A stretch of DNA of 11,201 nt, from NCBI GenBank assembly GCA_041694515.1, contig JASMSZ010000149.1, positions 1 through 11,201 on the forward strand. The letters run 5' to 3'. The stretch comes from Halanaerobium sp041694515. GTDB taxonomy: Bacteria; Bacillota; Halanaerobiia; Halanaerobiales; Halanaerobiaceae. A model generated the notes under the pieces. It was not told the DNA's origin. It did not search any database and worked only from the letters and a program-made list of their open reading frames with translations. This document shows positions 7,315 to 11,201 of this stretch, one piece after another; the stretch's first letter is position 1, and every line of letters starts with the position of its first letter. Made by a program: the position numbers and the translations under genes.

Positions 7315-7412
7315 TTCATCAAGAGTGGTGGAGGGACTGGCCCTTTGAAACCCGGCAACCTACCGATAAGGTAAGGTGCTAAATCCTGCATTTCGAAGAA
7401 ATGATAGATGAG
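7315..7412 (+). ncRNA. SAM-I (S-box) riboswitch aptamer
   Basis: The hallmarks of the S-box are present in order: AAGAGTGGTGGAGGGACTGG (7321-7340), CCCTTTGAAACCCGGCAACC (7341-7360), AAGGTGCTAAATCCTGC (about 7373-7389), a short P4 hairpin around TTTCGAAGAAA, and GATGAGAGG. P1 is formed by TTCATC (7315-7320) and GATGAG (7407-7412). The P3 arm TACC...GGTA is also visible at 7361-7374. S-boxes bind S-adenosylmethionine and turn off methionine/cysteine genes by transcription termination. Here no coding gene follows: two terminators come next, then a MITE-like element. It is either a remnant leader of a lost methionine gene or a stand-alone RNA. Confidence 0.95.
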
Positions 7413-7422
7413 AGGAATCTAA

Positions 7423-7449
7423 AAGCCCTCTCACGAGGGTTTATTTTTT
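7423..7449 (+). terminator. riboswitch expression platform: terminator with competing antiterminator
   Basis: The stem AAGCCCTC (7423-7430) with GAGGGTTT (7435-7442), one G-U pair and a TCAC loop, is followed by ATTTTTT. The alternative antiterminator is also visible: TGAGAGG (7409-7415, the P1 3' arm) is fully complementary to CCTCTCA (7427-7433), which includes the terminator's 5' arm. SAM binding would stabilise P1 and favour termination. Confidence 0.85.
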
Positions 7450-7487
7450 ACCACTTTTGCAGTTACTAATTGTAGAAGTGGTTTTTT
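7450..7487 (+). terminator. second, strong terminator directly after the riboswitch terminator
   Basis: ACCACTTTTGCA (7450-7461) pairs over 12 bp with TGTAGAAGTGGT (7471-7482), with a few G-U pairs and a 9-base loop, followed by a six-T run. It starts one base after the attenuator T-run, so even antiterminated transcripts would stop here. It may be the original terminator of a deleted gene. Confidence 0.85.
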
Positions 7488-7505
7488 GTTTTCTATTAGT
7501 TTATA

Positions 7506-7627
7506 ATAGATGGTTGCACTGTGAAAAGTTCAAATTTATTAAATTTCTAAGTCTTAAATGCTGTTATGATAGTAATTTTAAAAGTTAAAACATGTTTAAT
7601 AAGTCTTTTCGCAGTGTAACTATAGAT
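7506..7627. mobile_element. MITE-like element of about 110 bp with a 6-bp target duplication
   Basis: GTTGCACTGTGAAAAG (7513-7528) is the inverted complement of CTTTTCGCAGTGTAAC (7605-7620) with two mismatches. The element 7512-7621 is flanked by identical ATAGAT hexamers at 7506-7511 and 7622-7627, as expected of a target-site duplication. The AT-rich interior has no reading frame. This is the form of a miniature inverted-repeat element mobilised by a transposase elsewhere; the IS family was not identified. Confidence 0.7.
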
Positions 7628-7642
7628 TCTTTGTTGAATTGC

Positions 7643-7671
7643 TTGTTTTATTACAGCTGAAATGTTAAAAT
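7643..7671 (+). promoter_or_regulatory. sigma-A-type promoter for the HD-domain gene
   Basis: TTGTTT (7643-7648), a 17-bp spacer and TAAAAT (7666-7671) match the pncB promoter at 2168-2196 in both boxes, the spacing and the shared core CTGAAATGTTAAAATTT. It lies just outside the MITE-like element and about 60 bases before the start codon. Confidence 0.6.
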
Positions 7672-7729
7672 TTGATAGATAAGAAAAAGAAATAAATAAT
7701 TAAATTTTTAGATACAGGAAGGTGCAAAA

Positions 7730-8449
7730 ATGAAGGATAAGTTTATTAGTGATTTAAAAAAGACAGGTAAAAAAGGCATTGAAGAACTGTTAATATATTT
7801 AGAGGAGATTGATTTTTATAAAAAACCGGCCAGTATCAGACATCATTTAAATGTTACCGGTGGTTTGTTAGAACACACAGAAAATGTTAAAAGAGAATAT
7901 TTAAAGCTTAATGAGGAAATTAATGCAGGTATTCCCCGGGAAAATATTATTATCCAGGCTTCACTTCATGATCTGGAAAAATGTTTTGCCTATACCTCAG
8001 AGATGCAGCACACTATAACTCCAGGTCAGAACAACTTTTTGAGAAGTCTGGTCAGAGATAATATGGATCTTTACAACACTTACGGTCTGGATAAATATGT
8101 AGAAGATAAGGAATTTATTATTTCTAAAGAATATGCCAGTGATCTAATTAAGTGGTTTAAAGACGGCAGAAATATAGCTCCTCCGGATGTGCAGAGTGAC
8201 TGGAACTATAATGAACACAATTTACCTCTAAATCATTCGATGCGCTCGATTCTGGAGGCAGCCAAGTTTATTGAACTGGAAGAGAGAGATGTGCTTGCGA
8301 TTACCTATCATATGGGACCTTATGGCCCTTTTGATGAACGTAAGAGGTCTAAAGCAGAAGAACTATATTCTGATGTAAGACTGCTGCACCTGGCTGATTC
8401 TATAGCCACCAAAAAAGAAGATATTGAAGAGTCTTTTAAAAATAATTAG
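7730..8449 (+). CDS. HD-superfamily metal-dependent phosphohydrolase
   Basis: This 239-residue cytoplasmic protein has the HD-domain metal ligands in order. HH at 38-39 and GGLLEH (His49) come first, then the HD pair in SLHDLEK (His80, Asp81), NHSMRS (His169) and ITYHMG (His194), and LADSIA (Asp223) closes the set. The HHLNVTGGLLEHTENV arrangement resembles the HD part of YhaM-type 3'-5' exoribonucleases, but the nucleic-acid-binding OB domain of those proteins is absent. A nucleotide or phosphoester hydrolase is therefore likely, with the substrate unknown. ATG 7730 follows AGGAAGGTG (7716-7724) by 5 bases. The alkyltransferase gene starts 32 bases after its stop without a terminator, so the two form an operon under the promoter at 7643-7671. 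The upstream SAM riboswitch is unlikely to control it, because two terminators intervene. Confidence 0.88.
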   Translation: MKDKFISDLKKTGKKGIEELLIYLEEIDFYKKPASIRHHLNVTGGLLEHTENVKREYLKLNEEINAGIPRENIIIQASLHDLEKCFAYTSEMQHTITPGQNNFLRSLVRDNMDLYNTYGLDKYVEDKEFIISKEYASDLIKWFKDGRNIAPPDVQSDWNYNEHNLPLNHSMRSILEAAKFIELEERDVLAITYHMGPYGPFDERKRSKAEELYSDVRLLHLADSIATKKEDIEESFKNN

Positions 8450-8481
8450 TTTTTAGTCGATGAACTAAGGAGCTAAGGAAG

Positions 8482-8943
8482 ATGAGGAATAAATTTGCAT
8501 ATTATGATTCTCCAGTTGGTTTAGTTGAAATTCAGGCTGATAATGGTAAAATAGTTAGCCTAGATTTTAAAGAAAAGAAGCGTTATCAGGAAGCTGCCAA
8601 TCCAGTTCTATTGACTGCAAAAAAACAACTGGATCAATACTTTAAAGGAGAGCGAAAAGTATTTGAGCTGCCGCTGAAAATTGAAGGCACAGAGTTTCAG
8701 GAAAGTGTCTGGAAACAATTATTAGAAATCCCTTATGGTAATACCTTTTCTTATAAGGAAGTTGCAGAAGCAATCGGCAATAATAAAGCCTATAGAGCAG
8801 TTGGAAATGCAAATAATAAAAATAGGTTTCCAATAATTATTCCCTGCCACAGGGTGACAGCAAGTAATGGTGATCTGGGCGGCTATGGTTCAGGAGTCTG
8901 GCGCAAAAAATGGCTGCTGCAGCATGAAAAAGAGAATTTATAA
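8482..8943 (+). CDS. ogt: methylated-DNA--protein-cysteine methyltransferase
   Basis: This 153-residue suicide repair enzyme transfers alkyl groups from O6-alkylguanine (and O4-alkylthymine) in DNA to its own cysteine. The active-site motif PCHRV is at 121-125 (Cys122), preceded by the helix-turn-helix with the arginine finger RAVGNANNKN (Arg105) and followed by GDLGGYGSG. The N-terminal domain, YYDSPVGLVEIQADNGKIVSLDF, is the shorter Ogt type. One small departure from the usual ANGKNPIPIIIPCHRV pattern is NKNRFP in place of NPIP. ATG 8482 follows AAGGAG (8467-8472) by 9 bases. It is the second gene of a two-gene operon with the HD hydrolase. No clear terminator follows; the next 248 bases are AT-rich with no gene. 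Confidence 0.95.
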   Translation: MRNKFAYYDSPVGLVEIQADNGKIVSLDFKEKKRYQEAANPVLLTAKKQLDQYFKGERKVFELPLKIEGTEFQESVWKQLLEIPYGNTFSYKEVAEAIGNNKAYRAVGNANNKNRFPIIIPCHRVTASNGDLGGYGSGVWRKKWLLQHEKENL

Positions 8944-9073
8944 ATTTTAATTAATTAGAGTTTAATCAGTTTAATATAAGAATAAGATCTCAGCTAAGTC
9001 AGTTAATTGATTGTGATATTAATTGTACAGCTGTGATTTTATTTTATGCTTATAATTCAGAAAATTATTTTTA

Positions 9074-9092
9074 TTTACATTATTAATGTAAA
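9074..9092. promoter_or_regulatory. perfect palindrome upstream of the deformylase-like fragment
   Basis: TTTACATT (9074-9081) and AATGTAAA (9085-9092) pair perfectly around a 3-base spacer. This could be a regulator-binding site; its half-site TTTACAT is also present in the toxin-antitoxin promoter at 10426-10432. No convincing promoter was found beside it, and the remainder of 8944-9191 shows nothing else. Confidence 0.3.
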
Positions 9093-9191
9093 CAGAATCC
9101 AGTAATTTATTAATATTGGTAAAATTTGAAGGATAAGACTAATGTTTGTTGAATATATAAATTAAGTTATTTATGTTAGGAGAGATTAATT

Positions 9192-9478
9192 ATGGTTAAT
9201 CCAAAAATTATCTGGAAAAGCGAAGAGATGTTTGATGTCTGGGATAGCTGCTTTAGTTTTGATGTTGCCTTTTTTGTTAATATTAAGCGGCATAAAAAAA
9301 TAAAAGTAAAATATCAAAGTGAAAATGGGAAAGAAGTAGTTAAGGAATTTAATGATGATTTATCAGAATTATTCCAACATGAAATTGATCATCTTTTTGG
9401 TAAGCTAGCTACAGATTATTTAGTTGATAATAAAAATATTATATAATGAGAAGTGAGTGGAAAAAAAGATATAAATGA
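9192..9478 (+). pseudogene. peptide-deformylase-like fragment, N-terminally truncated and frameshifted near its end
   Basis: The 84 residues from ATG 9192 match the C-terminal half of a peptide-deformylase-family protein. NPKIIWKSEE comes first, then WDSCFSF in place of the EGCLS motif (metal ligand Cys20), RHKKIKVKYQ, and LFQHEIDHL with the zinc motif HEIDH (His63, Glu64, His67). The N-terminal half with the GxGLAAPQ motif is absent, and nothing like it is visible in 8944-9191. The frame ends at TAA 9444-9446, but removing one TA from TATATAA at 9439-9446 joins it to MRSEWKKRYK and a stop at 9476-9478. Such a tail is the form I expect for this family. A proper ribosome binding site, AGGAGA (9178-9183), precedes the ATG, so the fragment may still be translated. 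A deformylase-like paralogue in decay is the likeliest reading; an unusual intact small metalloprotein is less likely. Confidence 0.7.
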
Positions 9479-9761
9479 TTGAAGTGATTAAATTTAGATT
9501 GCTGCAGGTACCTTACATTAGAGAATTTGAGAGTGAGAATTTCAATTTGTTTAATGCAAATTTGGTAAGATGGCTGGCTTAAGATCAAGGAAATTTCTAA
9601 ATTCCAGGGTGTTTATTTAATAATGATCTTTATGAAACTACAGTCATGAAGATTTTATATTGCTAGTCTTTATGAAATTTCATTCGCAAATAAGCGAGTT
9701 ATATGCAATAACAGCCTGTATTGCAAGTAAAGAGTATCTCTAGCAGGAAGGATAAAAACTT
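9479..9761 (+). other. gene-poor spacer with a short ORF and small inverted repeats
   Basis: No recognisable gene lies here. A 35-codon frame starts at ATG 9475, overlapping the restored deformylase stop as ATGA, and ends at 9582; it begins MIEVIKFRLLQV and has no known family, so it may be the stub of a further decayed gene. A 10-bp stem joins ATCTTTATGA (9626-9635) to TCATGAAGAT (9644-9653) with one G-U pair, followed by TTTATAT, possibly a weak terminator. TGCAAT (9704-9709) and ATTGCA (9720-9725) form another inverted repeat shortly before the VOC gene. Confidence 0.4.
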
Positions 9762-10114
9762 ATGAAACCCAAATTACAATCTGCTTACATAGCTGTAGAA
9801 AATATTGATAGAGCAATAAATTTTTATGAATGGTTTTTAGAAAGATCAGCAACTAAGAAAGGTGAGAGTTTATATCTCTTTGATGTTAGTGGATTCCGCC
9901 TTTTCCTGTTTGATCATAATAATGAGAATGAAGAAGTAAAGTATGGAGATAACAGTTTATTAAGTTTTGAAGTTGATGATGCTGAGAAAACAAAAGAAAA
10001 GATAGAAGACCGTAATTTAAAGATCATTTTTTCTTTAACGAAAATCTTGATAATTTAGTTTTTGAGTTCGAAGATCCTGAAGGAAACCATATAGAAGTCT
10101 TTTCTAAGGTATAA
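9762..10114 (+). pseudogene. VOC/glyoxalase-family gene with a single-base frameshift
   Basis: From ATG 9762 (ribosome binding site AGGAAGG at 9745-9751) a vicinal-oxygen-chelate-fold protein begins: YIAVENIDRAINFYEWFL, LYLFDVSGFRLFLFD, then SLLSFEVDD and a helix to about residue 89. The frame then ends at TAG 10056-10058. The missing C-terminus is present in another frame, ending at TAA 10112-10114: NENLDNLVFEFEDPEGNHIEVFSKV carries the typical DPEGNHIE metal-ligand segment. Adding one T to the six-T run at 10027-10032 restores a continuous protein of about 117 residues, the usual single-domain size. VOC members include glyoxalase I, bleomycin-binding proteins and dioxygenases; the substrate cannot be told. 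Either a recent loss-of-function deletion or a homopolymer sequencing error is plausible. The VOC gene shows no sign of being linked to the following repeat. Confidence 0.8.
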
Positions 10115-10171
10115 GCATCAAAATGAAGTTGTAATTAGAGAAAATTTTTTCGTAACTAACTGCTGTTACAG

Positions 10172-10333
10172 CATATAACATGGGATTGCCGTTAGGCTAA
10201 AGGGCAAGCCTACCCTTCGGGACATGCCTTCTGTCACAAAGCTTGCAATTATAAGTAGCAAGATATCTGGAAGGCAAGCTTTCCGCCAGGCCTAAAGGCA
10301 CAGGCACGTCGGAAATCCCAGGGACGTTATACG
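10172..10333. repeat. GC-richer structured repeat with nested inverted arms (copy 1)
   Basis: This 162-bp noncoding block stands out by base composition. Its arms pair in nested order. The outer pair is CATATAAC (10172-10179) with GTTATACG (10326-10333). Next come GGGATT (10182-10187) with AATCCC (10314-10319), then TTAGGC (10192-10197) with GCCTAA (10290-10295), then TGCCTTC (10225-10231) with GAAGGCA (10270-10276). The central stem is CTTGC (10242-10246) with GCAAG (10258-10262). As DNA or RNA this would fold into one long interrupted hairpin. A second copy starts near 11183, where ATAACATGGGATTG recurs. No reading frame lies in it. It looks like a dispersed palindromic intergenic repeat; a recombination site is an alternative. 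Confidence 0.75.
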
Positions 10334-10347
10334 AAAGAGCTGGTTTG
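10326..10347 (+). repeat. left arm of a 22-bp inverted repeat bracketing the toxin-antitoxin genes
   Basis: The arm begins GTTATACG and ends GAGCTGGTTTG. Its reverse complement occurs at 11169-11190 with 20 of 22 positions matching; the two differing bases lie side by side in the middle. The similarity continues 14 bases outside the structured repeat, toward the toxin-antitoxin genes. Confidence 0.8.
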
Positions 10348-10420
10348 AAAAAGTCTTTTAAAATAATAATTAAATTCTAAGCTAAAATACTTCTATAAAT
10401 TAAAACTAAAAATATTGCAA

Positions 10421-10449
10421 TTGATTTTACATAAAATTTAATGTATAAT
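10421..10449 (+). promoter_or_regulatory. toxin-antitoxin promoter with an internal palindromic operator
   Basis: TTGATT (10421-10426), a 17-bp spacer and a perfect TATAAT (10444-10449) form the promoter. The near-palindrome 10428-10445 (TACAT, AT-rich centre, ATGTA) fills the spacer and overlaps the -10 box, the usual place for autorepression by an antitoxin or toxin-antitoxin complex. The leader to the start codon is about 45 bases. Confidence 0.7.
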
Positions 10450-10500
10450 TTAATTAAGATAATCATTTATGAAATATTTTAATTTATGGAGGTGCAGATA

Positions 10501-10800
10501 ATGGTTACTTTAAGAATTGATAGAGATCATATGGTCTCATCTTCTGAAATTGTTCGTAATTTTAGTAAAATGTTAGATAAAACAAAAGAGTCCCCGCTTT
10601 TTATTACCAGAAATAATGATATTGAAGGTATTATGATGGATATTGAAGAATATGAAATGTTACTAGAAAAAATAGAATTTCTGGAAGACCAACTAGAGGA
10701 TGCCCATATTGAAGAGATTATAGCCAAAAGAAAAGAAAACTTTGATCTTAAAGATGCAGTAAGCGAAAAAGAGATAATAGATTTATTAGATAAAGAATAG
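10501..10800 (+). CDS. type II antitoxin, Phd/YefM-like
   Basis: This 99-residue protein has the layout of a Phd/YefM-type antitoxin. An N-terminal DNA-binding part comes first (VSSSEIVRNFSKMLDKTKESPLFITRNN), then the DIEGIMMDIEEYEMLLEKIEFLE segment that corresponds to the 'hydrolysed by protease, ends the fold' region of the family, and a highly charged helical tail expected to wrap the toxin. It should neutralise the adjacent RelE-like toxin and repress its own promoter, where a palindrome lies at 10428-10445. ATG 10501 is chosen over ATG 10486, because GGAGGTG (10488-10494) is then a correctly spaced ribosome binding site. The toxin starts 20 bases after its stop, in one operon. RelB-type naming is an alternative; the family boundary is not sharp at this length. 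Confidence 0.85.
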   Translation: MVTLRIDRDHMVSSSEIVRNFSKMLDKTKESPLFITRNNDIEGIMMDIEEYEMLLEKIEFLEDQLEDAHIEEIIAKRKENFDLKDAVSEKEIIDLLDKE

Positions 10801-10820
10801 TTTTTAGGGGGCTTAAGTTG

Positions 10821-11123
10821 ATGAAGCTTAAATTTCATCCTGAAGTTAAAAATGATATTGATAATTTAGATGGAAGTGTTAAACCGAGACTTAAAAGTAC
10901 ACTTAATAAAATTAAAAGATCACCTGAATTAGGAAAACCACTTGGAAATAAAAGTGGAATTGATCTATCAGGTTGTTTAAAAATCTACTTTTATCGGAAA
11001 AAATATAGAGTTGTTTATCAAATAATGAACGAAAAAGAAGTTATGGTTTGGTCTGTTGGTAAAAGAGAAGATCAAATTGTTTATATAAGTGCATATAAAA
11101 GAATACTGGAAAAGGGGAGATAA
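10821..11123 (+). CDS. RelE/ParE-family toxin
   Basis: This 100-residue basic protein has the RelE fold pattern. KFHPEVKNDIDNLDGSVKPRLKSTLNKI starts the first helices, LGKPLGNKSGIDLSGCLKIYF is the central region, and RKKYRVVYQI and VMVWSVGKREDQIVYISAYKRI form the C-terminal beta strands. RelE members cleave mRNA in the ribosome, whereas ParE members poison gyrase; the KYRVVYQI and VWSVGKRED stretch favours a RelE/StbE-like mRNA interferase, but this is not certain. ATG 10821 is preferred to TTG 10818, since AGGGGG (10806-10811) lies 9 bases upstream. Its stop codon lies inside the loop of the operon terminator. Confidence 0.87.
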   Translation: MKLKFHPEVKNDIDNLDGSVKPRLKSTLNKIKRSPELGKPLGNKSGIDLSGCLKIYFYRKKYRVVYQIMNEKEVMVWSVGKREDQIVYISAYKRILEKGR

Positions 11124-11135
11124 ACCCCTTTTTTT
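11110..11135 (+). terminator. terminator overlapping the end of the toxin gene
   Basis: AAAAGGGG (11110-11117) pairs with CCCCTTTT (11125-11132) around a 7-base loop that contains the toxin stop codon TAA (11121-11123), and a T-run to 11135 follows. This is a compact ending for the toxin-antitoxin operon. Confidence 0.88.
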
Positions 11136-11168
11136 ATTTATAAAGATTTCTAAAATTTATCAAAAGAG

Positions 11169-11201
11169 CAAACCAGCTCCATCGTATAACATGGGATTGG
11201 C
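11169..11201. repeat. second copy of the structured repeat (cut by window end), with the inverted flank
   Basis: Positions 11169-11190 are the inverted partner of 10326-10347. From there ATAACATGGGATTGGC continues into the same sequence as the left end of copy 1 (ATAACATGGGATTGCC at 10175-10190). The rest lies outside the window, so orientation and length cannot be fixed. Confidence 0.75.

Noticed and set aside
7315..8449. SAM riboswitch controlling the HD-domain and alkyltransferase genes
   Set aside because: Two terminators and a MITE-like element lie between them, and the HD gene has its own promoter at 7643-7671.
9475..9582. A 35-codon gene overlapping the deformylase-like stop (ATGA)
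   Set aside because: The overlap suggests translational coupling, but the frame is too short and matches no family I recognise; described only as part of the spacer.
10527..10838. Reverse-strand open frame of about 100 codons over the antitoxin
   Set aside because: It is Ser/Ile-rich low-complexity sequence of the kind produced by reading an AT-rich charged gene backwards, with no start signals.
10172..11201. Integron gene-cassette array with attC sites
   Set aside because: The core ends (CATATAAC, GTTATACG) break the RYYYAAC/GTTRRRY rule, no integrase or attI is in view, and the inverted flanks facing the toxin-antitoxin genes are not expected for direct-repeat cassettes. Kept only as an alternative to test.

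Overview
The window is AT-rich DNA from what looks like a low-GC, Gram-positive-type anaerobe. All convincing genes lie on the + strand, with strong AGGAGG-type ribosome binding sites, sigma-A-type promoters, an S-box (SAM-I) riboswitch and hairpin-plus-T-run terminators. A relative of the Halanaerobiales or another saccharolytic Clostridia-type lineage is my best guess from gene content and codon style; nothing in the window proves it.

Layout. (1) 1-1258: a possible tail of an upstream gene, then a glutaredoxin-thioredoxin reductase fusion interrupted by one in-frame TAA. (2) 1460-1996: a small lipoprotein, followed by a long hairpin. (3) 2168-4480: a promoter, nicotinate phosphoribosyltransferase, and a co-oriented ADP-ribosylglycohydrolase gene destroyed by an internal deletion at an 8-bp microhomology. 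(4) 4625-5673: a YhdH/AcuI-type zinc-free reductase with a strong terminator. (5) 5758-7209: a promoter with a CsoR-like operator driving a DUF305 protein, a membrane SHOCT protein and a DUF302 protein, probably a metal (copper) stress operon. (6) 7243-7487: a complete SAM-I riboswitch with its antiterminator and terminator, followed at once by a second terminator and no gene. (7) 7506-7627: a MITE-like 110-bp element with inverted ends and a 6-bp direct repeat. (8) 7643-8943: a promoter, an HD-domain hydrolase and an O6-alkylguanine-DNA alkyltransferase. (9) 9192-10114: two decayed genes, a peptide-deformylase-like fragment and a VOC/glyoxalase-family gene, each with a small frameshift. (10) 10172-11201: a GC-richer, highly structured repeat, a Phd/RelE-type toxin-antitoxin operon with its own palindromic operator, and the start of a second copy of the repeat. 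The repeat ends facing the toxin-antitoxin genes are inverted.

Themes. Four genes are broken by small, reconstructable lesions: one substitution, one microhomology deletion, one TA-dinucleotide change and one T-run change. This points either to active gene decay or to residual sequence errors. The three most interesting signals are the gene-less SAM riboswitch, the CsoR-like-controlled DUF305/SHOCT/DUF302 operon with a shared GPGMM motif, and the toxin-antitoxin cassette bounded by inverted copies of a structured repeat. No CRISPR array, tRNA, rRNA or transposase gene was seen.
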